A stretch of 64,000 nt of DNA. Source: Planktothrix agardhii NIES-204. Lineage in GTDB: Bacteria > Cyanobacteriota > Cyanobacteriia > Cyanobacteriales > Microcoleaceae. The stretch's first letter is position 1. Every line of letters begins with the position of its first letter. The DNA lies in the NCBI GenBank assembly GCA_003609755.1, contig AP017991.1:3893001-3957000 (forward strand), written 5' to 3'. A program made the translations under genes and the position numbers. The notes under the pieces were generated by a model, which saw only the letters and a program-made list of their open reading frames with translations, made no database searches and was not told the DNA's origin. Of this stretch, positions 34,659-43,483 are shown piece by piece.

Positions 34659-35318
34659 ATGAAAGAGTCTATTTTATTGATAACAAAAGCCTTAAATTTA
34701 TATTTTAATCAAGGAGAAATTCCAAAATTTACTCCCAGTATTTATCTGGAAATAAATCAACTTCACCAAGCGATTGAATTGGGAATTAAAAATAACGAAC
34801 AAAAGATTTTAGACCTAGAAAATATTATTCTGTCTCGTCAGGAAGAATCCCTGCAAATTGTTCTGGAACGAGAAACCGCAGAAACCCATCTTCGCCAGTG
34901 TTTAAGTATAGCAAACCGTCACCATTTATCCCTATGTGTTGCTATAATTAACGTCGAAGACAGCCAGTTAACTGATGAAAACCCAGATTTTTTAGCAACT
35001 CCATCCTGCCAAATTATTAATTTAATGCAGGAATTAAAACAAATTTTGCGAGAAAGTGATTGGGTCGCCCAATGGAAAACGGATGAATTTCTATTAGCTA
35101 TTTTTTCGGAATTACCCGGAACAAAAATAGCACTCAACCGAATTTTAGATCGTTTAGTTAATCAAGAAGAATCCCTTGAAAATAATCCCTCTAATTCTTC
35201 TGTATATATTGGATATACAAAAGTTCAACCCAATGAACACTATCGCGCCTGCATTGAACGAATAAATCAAGCCCTACAACAAGCTAAAATGACAGGAGAA
35301 CGTTGTGTTTATTTTTAA
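34659..35318 (+). CDS. Degenerate GGDEF-like protein
   Basis: 219 residues. An N-terminal helical part (1-85) with a coiled-coil segment leads into a GGDEF-fold domain: LRQCLSIANRHHLSLCVAIINVED, LKQILRESDWVAQWKTDEFLLAIF and a C-terminal ERINQALQQAKMTGERCVYF helix. The active-site GGDEF is replaced by WKTDEF, so diguanylate cyclase activity is unlikely, though DEF is retained. It might bind c-di-GMP or GTP, or act as a scaffold. Monocistronic. Confidence 0.75.
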   Translation: MKESILLITKALNLYFNQGEIPKFTPSIYLEINQLHQAIELGIKNNEQKILDLENIILSRQEESLQIVLERETAETHLRQCLSIANRHHLSLCVAIINVEDSQLTDENPDFLATPSCQIINLMQELKQILRESDWVAQWKTDEFLLAIFSELPGTKIALNRILDRLVNQEESLENNPSNSSVYIGYTKVQPNEHYRACIERINQALQQAKMTGERCVYF

Positions 35319-35382
35319 GGAAATAGGGAATGGGTAATGAGTAATGGGTAATAGAAAAAGTTTACCTCCCCTGCTCCCCCTG

Positions 35383-35982
35383 TTAACTCTTAACTTCCGT
35401 CATTTCAATAACACGGTCATCTAAATCTTTCACTAAAAAATTTAACGGTCTTTCACTGCGAATTTTATGTTTTACCCCGCGCAATTGTACCTGCATTAAA
35501 ATTTGTTCTAAACAGTCTTTATCAAAACAAACATGACGTTCTTGATCTTTGGAACCATAACTAGCCCCGCTAATAATATGTAACTGAGTGTTTTTCATTA
35601 GTTGATACCATAATCCCTCCGTACCCTGCATTTTAGATGTTACAGTGTTCCCGACGGGGGCAGAAAGATACAGGGGATCAATTCCGGTCGCTCCTAAAGT
35701 TTGTTCATAGTTATAGTAATAATGTAAAGGCACATCTGCCACGGACAGTCCTAATAAACCCTCGTAAAAATCCCTGGCTACATTCAAATCAGAAACCATA
35801 ATTGTATGTACTTTCGGTGCGCTGGTGAGAAACATCCACATGGCCACGGCATAGGCTGCCAGTAGCATCACCATCACCCCCTGAGTCGAAAAAATCCCGT
35901 CAAAAACCGGAAATTCAGGGAAAAACGTACTTAACGGTAATGTATGAAATGAAAAATCAATTAAATTAATGGCTATTAACAT
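35383..35982 (-). CDS. Glyoxalase/VOC-family protein with N-terminal membrane segment
   Basis: 199 residues. A hydrophobic helix (about 35-54, GVMVMLLAAYAVAMWMFLTS) precedes a VOC fold: VHTIMVSDLNVARDFYEGLLGLSVADV, ERHVCFDKDCLEQILMQVQLRGV and a final LNFLVKDLDDRVIEMTEV. Metal-site residues are partly present (His at the first strand, Glu near the C-terminus). The substrate is unknown; it is conserved in cyanobacteria. Divergent from the gamma-glutamylcyclotransferase-like gene. Confidence 0.8.
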   Translation of the reverse strand: MLIAINLIDFSFHTLPLSTFFPEFPVFDGIFSTQGVMVMLLAAYAVAMWMFLTSAPKVHTIMVSDLNVARDFYEGLLGLSVADVPLHYYYNYEQTLGATGIDPLYLSAPVGNTVTSKMQGTEGLWYQLMKNTQLHIISGASYGSKDQERHVCFDKDCLEQILMQVQLRGVKHKIRSERPLNFLVKDLDDRVIEMTEVKS

Positions 35983-36134
35983 AAATAAATTCAGAAGTAG
36001 GAAATAAACTCAATTCAAACTAATCATCGCCTTCATCCAACGGTCAAGACGATCTGTTGATGATCATCTTAACAAAAAGTTTTGACAATTACTGTACAAT
36101 CATCTCTTTTTCTTACAGACATTGCAACTTAACT

Positions 36135-36542
36135 ATGACCAATCAGATTGATGTATTTGTCTATGGTACGCTCAAGCCAGGGGAATATAACTATCAACGC
36201 TATTGTCAGGGGCGAGTCCTAGCCCAGCGTCCGGCTTTAGCTGTGGGAACACTCTATGCTCTATCTTTAGGTTATCCAGGGATGGTAGCTGGGGATGGTA
36301 TGGTACAGGGGGTGATTTTATCCTTTGCAGACCCTAATATTTTTTTAGATTTAGATCAATTAGAAGATTACCAACCCCATCGCCCTGCTGAAGAAAACGA
36401 ATATCAGCGACAACAAATTTCTGTATTTGATCTCAACCATCAACCTTTAGGCTTAGTTTGGGTTTATTTGATGGATATTAAAACCGTTGAGTTTTATTCC
36501 GGGGTTTTAATTCCTGATGGGTGTTGGAAAAACCAAGATTAG
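36135..36542 (+). CDS. Gamma-glutamylcyclotransferase (AIG2-like) family protein
   Basis: 135 residues from ATG 36135; in-frame upstream codons from 36057 are not conserved in character. The BtrG/GGCT fold is marked by VFVYGTLKPGEYNYQRYC at the start, where YGTL forms the substrate loop, and by LEDYQPHRPAEENEYQRQQ, with the catalytic-position Glu in the DQLEDY segment. It may cyclise gamma-glutamyl amino acids to 5-oxoproline or have another amide substrate. Ends at a bidirectional terminator. Confidence 0.85.
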   Translation: MTNQIDVFVYGTLKPGEYNYQRYCQGRVLAQRPALAVGTLYALSLGYPGMVAGDGMVQGVILSFADPNIFLDLDQLEDYQPHRPAEENEYQRQQISVFDLNHQPLGLVWVYLMDIKTVEFYSGVLIPDGCWKNQD

Positions 36543-36548
36543 ACCTAA

Positions 36549-36596
36549 AATATAACCCCAAAAAACCTTATATTTTAAAGTCTCTGGGGTTATATT
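36549..36596. terminator. Bidirectional terminator
   Basis: AATATAACCCCA pairs perfectly with TGGGGTTATATT across an A/T-rich loop, with ATTTT beyond and AAAAT before it. It sits between two convergent stops and can serve both. Confidence 0.85.
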
Positions 36597-36599
36597 ATT

Positions 36600-37151
36600 T
36601 TAATTGATGGGTCTTGAAACTGCGGCTTTAGGAATCGGAATAATCGGTTGATCCACACTAATACTAACCGCATTCGGAGTAATAATTGGGATCAGAGGTT
36701 CATTTAAAGCAATTTGTAAGGGTTCCGAATTGTTCAGGGTTTCAGACTGGGCAAACATCGGAAAACGCCCGGAATTGCCTGAAATTGTACTAGAAAAAGT
36801 CATCACTAATAAAGCCGCGATCGCAGTTCCTCCCCAAGTTGCCATCCTCCGGGTTCTCTGATTTAACCGTTGGAAAACGCGGGCGGTTAGTTTTTGTACC
36901 GAAGTACCAGAAGCAGGAACAGGAGCGTTTTGCAAGCGAGAACGCAGTTGTAGTAATTGTAGAAAAGTTGCTTTAATCTTGGGATCAGTATCCAGCCACA
37001 ACTGAACTTGACGGCGCTCTGCAACCGTCGCTTCATTGTCCAGGTAGGCACTGAGTAATTGGATTTTAGGGTCAAGATCCGAGTGTTCCTCAGATAGATA
37101 TCCCCCGATGGTTGAGTAAGTTTGTGGTTCTGGCTCAAGATTATGCTTCAT
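36600..37151 (-). CDS. Probable anti-sigma factor for the upstream ECF sigma
   Basis: 183 residues from ATG 37151 (in-frame codons back to 37205 look non-coding). The N-terminal anti-sigma domain has LLSAYLDNEATVAERRQVQLWLDTDP, the anti-sigma-like helix pattern, without the Cys/His zinc motif. A single transmembrane helix follows (WGGTAIAALLVMTFSS, about 125-142), then a Pro/Asn-rich outer tail. It sits 112 bases downstream of the sigma gene in the same direction, the usual layout, so it probably holds that sigma at the membrane. Confidence 0.82.
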   Translation of the reverse strand: MKHNLEPEPQTYSTIGGYLSEEHSDLDPKIQLLSAYLDNEATVAERRQVQLWLDTDPKIKATFLQLLQLRSRLQNAPVPASGTSVQKLTARVFQRLNQRTRRMATWGGTAIAALLVMTFSSTISGNSGRFPMFAQSETLNNSEPLQIALNEPLIPIITPNAVSISVDQPIIPIPKAAVSRPIN

Positions 37152-37263
37152 CCGAACACCCCCGTTCACCAAATATGAAATCAGACATGAGAAATTGGGG
37201 TTCAACCTATAGAACTATTATATCCCTATTAACAGGAATTTCACCCGCTCGCCTGCACAGATT

Positions 37264-37920
37264 TTAGGGATTGAGATACACTTGCAGATCGGTTTGTAAG
37301 CGTTGACGGGCTCTGGCGATTCTCGATTTTACCGTTCCCAGGGAAACCCCGGTAATTTCGGCGATTTCTTCATAAGCTAATCCTTCAATTTCCCGCAAAA
37401 CAATCGTGGTGCGGAATGCTTCGGGTAAATCGGCGATCGCTTCATGAAGATGACTATAAAATTCACGGGTTGCCATATCTTCATCGGGGCCAGGGCCATC
37501 GGAGGCAATTTCCCAATCCATTTCCCCATCTTCTATATTGCGAGGGGCATCTAAAGATAAGGGGGGTTTGACCCGTTTGCGCTTGCGGAGTTCATCGTAG
37601 AACAAATTAGTAGCAATTCGACTTAACCAACCCCGAAATTTGACGGGTTCCTGTAGACGCTTAATATTACGATAGACCCGAATCCAGATTTCTTGGGCGA
37701 GGTCAGCCCGATCCTGCCAGTCTGGGGCCAGGTGATAGAGAATCTTATCAACATGGGACTGATACCGACGCAGCAGTTCTGTAAAGGCTGCTTTATCTGG
37801 ACAGACTCCCTCTTGACACCGCAGGACTAAATCGGTATTGGGGAGTTGCTCAAGGGGTAGTTGCTCCAGGGGGATAGAGACGCCTGCCTTAGACCAGGAG
37901 ATAGGGATAGATTGACTCAT
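37264..37920 (-). CDS. sigG: ECF RNA polymerase sigma factor (SigG type)
   Basis: 218 residues. Region 2 contains RADLAQEIWIRVYRNIKRLQEP and FRGWLSRIATNLFYDELRKRKR (DNA melting and -10 recognition). Region 4 has LPEAFRTTIVLREIEGLAYEEIAEITGVSLGTVKSRIARAR, the -35-binding HTH. The 45-residue N-terminal extension and the pairing with a membrane anti-sigma fit the cyanobacterial SigG group, which in model strains controls an envelope-stress regulon and is hard to delete (family knowledge). The gene symbol rests on this resemblance. Confidence 0.85.
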   Translation of the reverse strand: MSQSIPISWSKAGVSIPLEQLPLEQLPNTDLVLRCQEGVCPDKAAFTELLRRYQSHVDKILYHLAPDWQDRADLAQEIWIRVYRNIKRLQEPVKFRGWLSRIATNLFYDELRKRKRVKPPLSLDAPRNIEDGEMDWEIASDGPGPDEDMATREFYSHLHEAIADLPEAFRTTIVLREIEGLAYEEIAEITGVSLGTVKSRIARARQRLQTDLQVYLNP

Positions 37921-38221
37921 GGGTGGAACTTGGTTGATGAAAGATTCCGTTAGTTGATGACGCGACCCGGATTGATAGTGTTCCTGGGTTCAAACTGATT
38001 AGTTATGATACCAGGACTAGAGATGAGTTTTTTCACCTAACGGGTGTTTTTCCCTAATGTTAGTGGAAGTTCTGCCCTTTGTCATGAAAAATTTCTCATC
38101 AAATTCGGATCATCGTTGTATGAAAGGATACATTTGCTCGGATTAACTTTCGGGAAAATTGGAAATCAGAAAAAGGACGGGTCGATAAAATTTATCTGTG
38201 GGAATCTGATCTTCATCTTTT
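37921..38221. promoter_or_regulatory. Region upstream of the sigma factor
   Basis: About 300 bases between the sigma gene and the end of the STAND gene. TTGATGA and GTTATGATACC near 37934-38010 may belong to a promoter read leftwards, but I cannot define it. It marks the border between core genes and the accessory island. Confidence 0.3.
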
Positions 38222-39586
38222 TTATATGACCAAATACTGCTTAATTAGAGGTGATAACCAGAAACTATCCTCAATTTTGTCTACTAAACAACGCCGTTGT
38301 AAAGATTGTAAGACATTAACTAATTCTAAGTTTAAATTGGGTTGTTTGTCTATTAATTTTGACAGTTTTAGGGGTTGAGTTTCCTTAGCCAGTATGGACA
38401 ATATTTGTTTTTCTCTATCGGACAGGCGATCCCACTGTTGCCGTAAAATATCTTTAACATCTTCGGGTAATAAGATGATATCATTTTGTAATAAATCAGT
38501 AACATTGACTCCTGATTCTTGAATCAGAGTTGCGACACTTTTTAACCATAAAGGGTTGCCTTGGTAACGGTGAATAAGTATTGAGTAGTCGATTTCTGCT
38601 AACCCGTAATCTCTGAGTATTTCCCCTGCGGCTGCGATATCTAAACCATTGATTTGTAAGGTACGAATAGGATTATTTTGGCTTTCGATTTGAGAGATTT
38701 CTCTGGGTTGTTCCCAACCGATTAAAAGAAAGCAACTTTGATGGGATAATTTTTCTATCTGTTTAAAAAAATGGCGATATTCTTCATATTCTGGTTTATA
38801 CTTTCCTGCCAATTCGCCACTACTGAAAAGATTGTGAACATCATCTAATATGATTAAACAGCGATGCTTTTGTAAATATTTAATTAGGGATAAGGGTTTC
38901 GGTTTAGTTGTAGGGGAGTCTAGTTTTTCTGACTGGGAGAAAAGCTGAATTAGTTCCTGTTGAAATTCGTCTAGGGTGTGGGATAAGTTTATAGTGCGCC
39001 AAATTATGTAATCAAATTGATTTTTTATTTGTTGTACGATTTGTACTGCTAGGGATGTTTTCCCAATACCACTAATACCCGTAATAGCAATCAGGCGACA
39101 TTGTTCTTGTAAAATCCAGGTGGTCAGGGTTTCTAGTTCGGGAGTGCGATCGGAAAAAGCACCCAAATCAGGCATCTCGCTTAAATCTTGATGTGGAGTT
39201 TGAGGTTGTTTTGTGTTAGGTGTTTCTTGATTTGGTGGGGGTGAGTTTGGGATATTTGGTGGGTGTCTGGATTGTCCACAGGTGTTAAAACTACTAATTG
39301 CTACGTTTTCAAAATTAGAGACATTTTCAAATATAAACCTTCCCATTACCGATCTAACATTCGATTTACTTACTTCTTCCCCTAATTCTTCTGAAAGTAT
39401 TTGCCATAATTGTGAACCAACTTGCCTAACATAATTTTCGTTACAGTGAATCTCCTCGGCAATTTTGATATATTTATCACCTTGCATGGTTCCTTGCAGA
39501 ATTGCCTCTTGTAAGTTATCGAGGTGCTGCCCCGTCTTGGCAAACACCATCTCGTCAGCCATTTTCAACACTTCCTTAAGATTCAT
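38222..39586 (-). CDS. STAND (NB-ARC-like) ATPase with VMAP-type N-terminal HTH
   Basis: 454 residues. Residues 1-85 match the HTH domain found at the N-terminus of cyanobacterial vWA-MoxR-associated and NB-ARC proteins (MVFAKTGQHLDNLQEAILQG, YIKIAEEIHCNENYVRQVGSQLWQ). A Pro/Asn linker follows, then the NB-ARC ATPase: P-loop GISGIGKT (170-177), Walker B CLIILDDVHN (243-252), the sensor region FLLIGWEQPRE, and GNPLWLK as the GLPL-equivalent. A winged-helix region closes it. Larger relatives carry WD40 or TPR sensor repeats; here the chain ends after the ARC part, so the sensor is either missing or supplied by a partner. Divergent from the dynamin cluster; a regulatory or defence role is inferred. 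Confidence 0.82.
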   Translation of the reverse strand: MNLKEVLKMADEMVFAKTGQHLDNLQEAILQGTMQGDKYIKIAEEIHCNENYVRQVGSQLWQILSEELGEEVSKSNVRSVMGRFIFENVSNFENVAISSFNTCGQSRHPPNIPNSPPPNQETPNTKQPQTPHQDLSEMPDLGAFSDRTPELETLTTWILQEQCRLIAITGISGIGKTSLAVQIVQQIKNQFDYIIWRTINLSHTLDEFQQELIQLFSQSEKLDSPTTKPKPLSLIKYLQKHRCLIILDDVHNLFSSGELAGKYKPEYEEYRHFFKQIEKLSHQSCFLLIGWEQPREISQIESQNNPIRTLQINGLDIAAAGEILRDYGLAEIDYSILIHRYQGNPLWLKSVATLIQESGVNVTDLLQNDIILLPEDVKDILRQQWDRLSDREKQILSILAKETQPLKLSKLIDKQPNLNLELVNVLQSLQRRCLVDKIEDSFWLSPLIKQYLVI

Positions 39587-39790
39587 GCAGCATCCTGAAT
39601 GTATGGATTTTACATATTATACCTAACATTTCCTAACATTGTATAGCATTTTCTAACATTTTTCGCACAAGGCGACTTGGAGTAGCTAACAAAATGACTA
39701 ACAAAATCGAACATTTTTTAGTTGGCAAAACTTTTATTTATAAGGAAAATGGTAACAGACAGAAGTAAGTTTTAGCCATTGGAGAGGAGT
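39587..39790. promoter_or_regulatory. Divergent promoter region with direct repeats
   Basis: Shared by the STAND gene (left) and the dynamin cluster (right). CCTAACATT occurs at 39622 and 39632 and TCTAACATT at 39652. GCTAACAAAAT and ACTAACAAAAT follow at about 39685 and 39696. The repeats sit where the HTH of the STAND protein could bind as an autoregulator (inference). Confidence 0.5.
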
Positions 39791-39940
39791 ATGGATGGAA
39801 TTTTAAAGTTTTTGGGAGTTATGGTAGTTGGCGCAATAGTTTTGGCTCTCTTGGCAGGATTAGGGCCATTTGGGGCAATTATTGCATTCCTTATAGTAGG
39901 TGCCGCCGTTGTGGGAAAAGGCAAAAATGACAAAAAATGA
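39791..39940 (+). CDS. 49-residue small membrane protein, first gene of the dynamin cluster
   Basis: Preceded by a very good ribosome-binding site (GGAGAGGAGT). After MDGILKF the chain is hydrophobic and Gly/Ala-rich (LGVMVVGAIVLALLAGLG, PFGAIIAFLIVGAAVVG), forming two short transmembrane helices or a hairpin, and ends in the basic tail KGKNDKK. No family is recognised. The GTPase gene begins 49 bases downstream, so co-expression is likely. A small membrane effector or anchor for the dynamins is inferred from the context. Confidence 0.65.
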   Translation: MDGILKFLGVMVVGAIVLALLAGLGPFGAIIAFLIVGAAVVGKGKNDKK

Positions 39941-39989
39941 CAAATTCTGGTGATATTGATAGAGGGAATTTTGGAAAAGGAGGAAAGAC

Positions 39990-41495
39990 TTGACTGATTT
40001 TACAAGCCTTTCAGACATTAAAGATTCATTAATCAGGGCCTTAGAGACTCTTCCTGAAGAGACGATTCTTCTGGCTGACGAGGCAGGTTCGACCTTTGCA
40101 AAAGCTAATCTTGTCGAAAATGTCCAGCAAGACATTGAGCGATTAGAAAGTTTTTGGGAGTTTCTTCACGATTATCGCAATACAAAAGTTATTGCATTAG
40201 TTGGAATGGTTAATGCAGGCAAATCTGCTCTTGGAAATCACCTTCTAAATCTTGGAGAATCTGGTGTTTTTCAAGAAGCATCTATTCGTGAAACCTCACA
40301 AGCTCAGGAAGCCAAAATTGATGAAGAGACAGTGATTATTGACTTGCCTGGTTTAGGTTCTGTTCTTTGCGAAGAAGATGACACAATAGTTAAAGGCATC
40401 ATCCGTCGAGCCAATCTTTTACTACTTGTATTTGATGTTAGCTATCCGATTCCGAGACATTTTTACGAGTTTCTGAAAAGCAACGAGGTACTCAAAAGCA
40501 AAGCATTACAACGGATTGTTATTGTCATCAACAAAATAGACTGCTTATCTGATTTACCTGAAAAATTTAAACAGAAGCAGATTCAGAGCTATATCAACTT
40601 TCTGAGTCATGGTAATGAAAAGATGGAATTTGAAGGAATTGCTAGACTTTTCGACTATGAGATTCCGATTGTCTCATTCTCAGTAGCCGAGGCAAGAAGA
40701 TATTCAAATAGCGATCGAGAGCGCCAATTAAGGCAAGTGATTTACGAATCTCTTGAAGTTAACTCTAACAGTGCTATCAATCGTGCTGAAGTTGAATTGG
40801 TTGAAGTTGCAAGTAAATATTCAATTGTAATTGCCAGTTACATCGCACTACGAAAACGTGAAGAAAAACTGGGCGAACAAATGACATATAAAATTCAAAC
40901 AGTAATCGGACAAATAAATGAATCCATTAATAGAGAAGTGGATACCTTATCTAACCGTATTGGAAAAATTAGAGGATCTTGTCTTCAAGAGATGCGGAAT
41001 TATCAAACTACGGGTGATGAGCGTTTTTGGCAAGGTGATAATTTTAGATGGAAGAAGAATAAGTCTATGCAATGCCGAGATAGATATCAGGATGAAATAG
41101 TCTCTGAATTTCAGATATTTGTTAGTAACTTGCGAAGTAATATTTTAATTGTTGCAAGAAATTTAGTTGGAAGCTTTCAAATTAGCGAACCTAGTAGTGA
41201 CTCGATTATATCGAATTTGAAAAATTCTATATACGAAATTTGGGATGCTTTTGATGATTATTGGTTTTTGGATAAAGATAGAGATACATTTGACCGAAGC
41301 ATTGAACAATCCGATCAATATTTTAATAATGCTGCAAATGAAATTGATAACTGGCTTACTCAATTCCAAAAAAATATTTCGGAAAATATCTTTACAAATT
41401 TGACAAAAATTAACATCGTTGAAGAATATTATTTTTACAAAAATTATGCGGATTCCCTAGAATCTTTTTATGAGGTTTTAACCTCTATTGATTGA
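39990..41495 (+). CDS. Dynamin-like/Era-like large GTPase 1
   Basis: 501 residues from a TTG start supported by GGAGGAAAG. The GTPase domain is complete: G1 GMVNAGKS (72-79), G2 Thr102 in RETSQ, G3 DLPG (118-121), G4 NKID (181-184). The rest is long helical sequence without a clear transmembrane paddle, with segments such as EEKLGEQMTYKIQTVIGQIN that could form a dynamin-like stalk. Base composition and codon use do not stand out from the neighbours. GTPase 2 follows 53 bases downstream. Paired bacterial dynamins usually work as heteromers, one providing the membrane insertion (family knowledge); here gene 2 has the hydrophobic part. Confidence 0.8.
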   Translation: MTDFTSLSDIKDSLIRALETLPEETILLADEAGSTFAKANLVENVQQDIERLESFWEFLHDYRNTKVIALVGMVNAGKSALGNHLLNLGESGVFQEASIRETSQAQEAKIDEETVIIDLPGLGSVLCEEDDTIVKGIIRRANLLLLVFDVSYPIPRHFYEFLKSNEVLKSKALQRIVIVINKIDCLSDLPEKFKQKQIQSYINFLSHGNEKMEFEGIARLFDYEIPIVSFSVAEARRYSNSDRERQLRQVIYESLEVNSNSAINRAEVELVEVASKYSIVIASYIALRKREEKLGEQMTYKIQTVIGQINESINREVDTLSNRIGKIRGSCLQEMRNYQTTGDERFWQGDNFRWKKNKSMQCRDRYQDEIVSEFQIFVSNLRSNILIVARNLVGSFQISEPSSDSIISNLKNSIYEIWDAFDDYWFLDKDRDTFDRSIEQSDQYFNNAANEIDNWLTQFQKNISENIFTNLTKINIVEEYYFYKNYADSLESFYEVLTSID

Positions 41496-41548
41496 ATCAG
41501 GTCTATTTTTTTAAAAATGTACATATTCGAGTAACACAGGAGAAAAAA

Positions 41549-43483
41549 ATGACACAACAACCAGCTTACAAAACCTTCCGCGTTAGCATCAATGCAAATA
41601 CTCTGCTTGATGATTTTGCTCCGGTTTTAATCGAGGATATCTCCAAAAAATTTCAACCCATCTTCCAGTTGAAAGAAAGTTATTGCGAGCAAATGTTACA
41701 GCATTGCAACAAGCTTCAGACCTTCTCTGAGTTTACTGCCCTTGCTACGAGACTTCGTGAGTACATTCGAGAAGTGAAAGATGATTTCAAAGATTGTGAA
41801 GAGAATGTCAACTATTTCACATTGGTATTCATGGGAGCCGTAAGTGCTGGTAAAACATCAATGATCTGCGATTTTCTTAATGTTAATCCCGATCAACTTA
41901 ATCAATGGCTTCGCTCCAGCAGTAACTTTCAACCGACAGAAGACGCTGTAATTATTGCAGGCGAAGTTGCAACCACAAATGTATATGAATTCTTGGTTGA
42001 ATCTAGCCACATTCGACTGGTTGACATTCCAGGGACAGGGGGTGTTGTTCACGACAACACTACAATTGCTCCTTTTATTAACAAGGCTGATTGCCTGATT
42101 TTTCTATCCAATGCTCAGTCCGATCTCACCCGTGATGATTATGACTTTGTTGTGCGGCATATAGTTGGACTAAAAGATGCTAGTGAGTTAACTCCGGAAA
42201 CTGCTTCTAACAAAAAAGCCCTGATTGTTGTTAACAAGTGGAATACAGTAATTCAGAATATCCCAAAAATAGATAATCAGCAAAAGGAATGGGAGAAAAA
42301 AAAGAAGTGGATTCTTTGGGGAGGTAAAACTTTCGGTGGATTAAGTAACCTATTCAAGCGAACCCTAACAATTGTTCCGGCTACTACAACCCAAAGGATT
42401 TTTGATGAAGAAACAGGAAGCTATGAACGTTACGGAAAAATTGAGCTTACCGAAGTGATAGATGCTCTGAAAAGTATCCTTATGGAAGAGGGCATTCAAA
42501 TCAAGTTAGATCGTCCTAAAATAATTCTCAAACGCTCTCTAACTAATACAACAGAGGTTCTGAAAAATGAACGCACCAAGCGATCTGTTGATGAATTGGT
42601 TGCTGATTTAGAGAAATTAGGAATCAAAGTTTCTGTCAATTCTAACTCGATAATGACACTTTTAGGCTCTCGATTAGAAAGCCTAAAAAATCGTCTAAAA
42701 CGCGACTTGTATTCTCAAATCAAAGATGGACTTGACGGATGGAAGCCTAGTGTCTCTGTCAAGGATCGAATTAAGGGTTTGTGGCCGAAAGAGTGGTGGG
42801 GATCTGAAAAGTTCGGTGCTAAAGCTGTTCAGGAAGAATTGAGAGATCGTTGGAAAACAGAGGTCGAAGATTTATTGCGTGAAAGTATTAAGCCTAAAGA
42901 TATTAAGCGCACAATCAATGATGAAGCTGATTCGATCAGCAAGCTGCTAGAAGCAACCTTTAAATCACAATTGGCTGAACTTCAGCAGCAAGCGGTAAGG
43001 GAACGGCTGTCAAAGGGGGTATCTCTTGAATCGTTTGATGGCACTAATCTCAATTTGACTGGTTCTGGTCAAGCACTTGAGACTGCAATTAATAGAGCAG
43101 TATCTGAGGTTCAATACAGCATTGTGGACGATATTATTGGCATCTTTACTTTTGATGCAATTATAGCTTCCTTACTAGGTATTATTCTTAATCCTTTAGG
43201 AAGTGCTGTCTTCTTTGCTATTCGACGCTGGATGAGTGGTCAAGCAGAAGAAAAAAAGGCTAAACAAGAGATTGAGGAACAAATTTTGCGTATAGCTGAT
43301 GAGGCATCTGCTGAGTTGCAAGAACAAGTTGCTGACAAACTTCGGGATTCTGTTCAAAAGTCGGTCGATAGTATTGCTCAAGTAATTCGACGTGAAGGTG
43401 AAAGTTTAAGTAAGCTGCTTCAAGCCCTTGATGGTGCGATAACAACCGTAACTGAAATTCGGGAGCGTTTAGAAGATATCTAG
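41549..43483 (+). CDS. Dynamin-like GTPase 2 with membrane-insertion segment
   Basis: 644 residues from ATG 41549, which has the leader AGGAGAAAAAA; the in-frame TTG 57 bases upstream lacks one. G1 GAVSAGKT (96-103), Thr142/Thr143 as possible G2, G3 DIPG (159-162). G4 reads NKWN (229-232), with Asn where the guanine-specifying Asp normally is. A long helical stalk follows, and near residues 525-560 a hydrophobic segment (IIASLLGIILNPLGSAVFFA) could insert in a membrane like the paddle of bacterial dynamins. A C-terminal coiled coil returns to the GTPase side (LREQ/LRDSVQKSVDSI). It probably remodels or seals membrane together with GTPase 1; a phage-defence role is inference. Confidence 0.82.
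   Translation: MTQQPAYKTFRVSINANTLLDDFAPVLIEDISKKFQPIFQLKESYCEQMLQHCNKLQTFSEFTALATRLREYIREVKDDFKDCEENVNYFTLVFMGAVSAGKTSMICDFLNVNPDQLNQWLRSSSNFQPTEDAVIIAGEVATTNVYEFLVESSHIRLVDIPGTGGVVHDNTTIAPFINKADCLIFLSNAQSDLTRDDYDFVVRHIVGLKDASELTPETASNKKALIVVNKWNTVIQNIPKIDNQQKEWEKKKKWILWGGKTFGGLSNLFKRTLTIVPATTTQRIFDEETGSYERYGKIELTEVIDALKSILMEEGIQIKLDRPKIILKRSLTNTTEVLKNERTKRSVDELVADLEKLGIKVSVNSNSIMTLLGSRLESLKNRLKRDLYSQIKDGLDGWKPSVSVKDRIKGLWPKEWWGSEKFGAKAVQEELRDRWKTEVEDLLRESIKPKDIKRTINDEADSISKLLEATFKSQLAELQQQAVRERLSKGVSLESFDGTNLNLTGSGQALETAINRAVSEVQYSIVDDIIGIFTFDAIIASLLGIILNPLGSAVFFAIRRWMSGQAEEKKAKQEIEEQILRIADEASAELQEQVADKLRDSVQKSVDSIAQVIRREGESLSKLLQALDGAITTVTEIRERLEDI

Noticed and set aside
38044-38229. 61-codon ORF next to the STAND gene
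   Set aside because: No ribosome-binding site and no coding character; it overlaps the end of the STAND gene.
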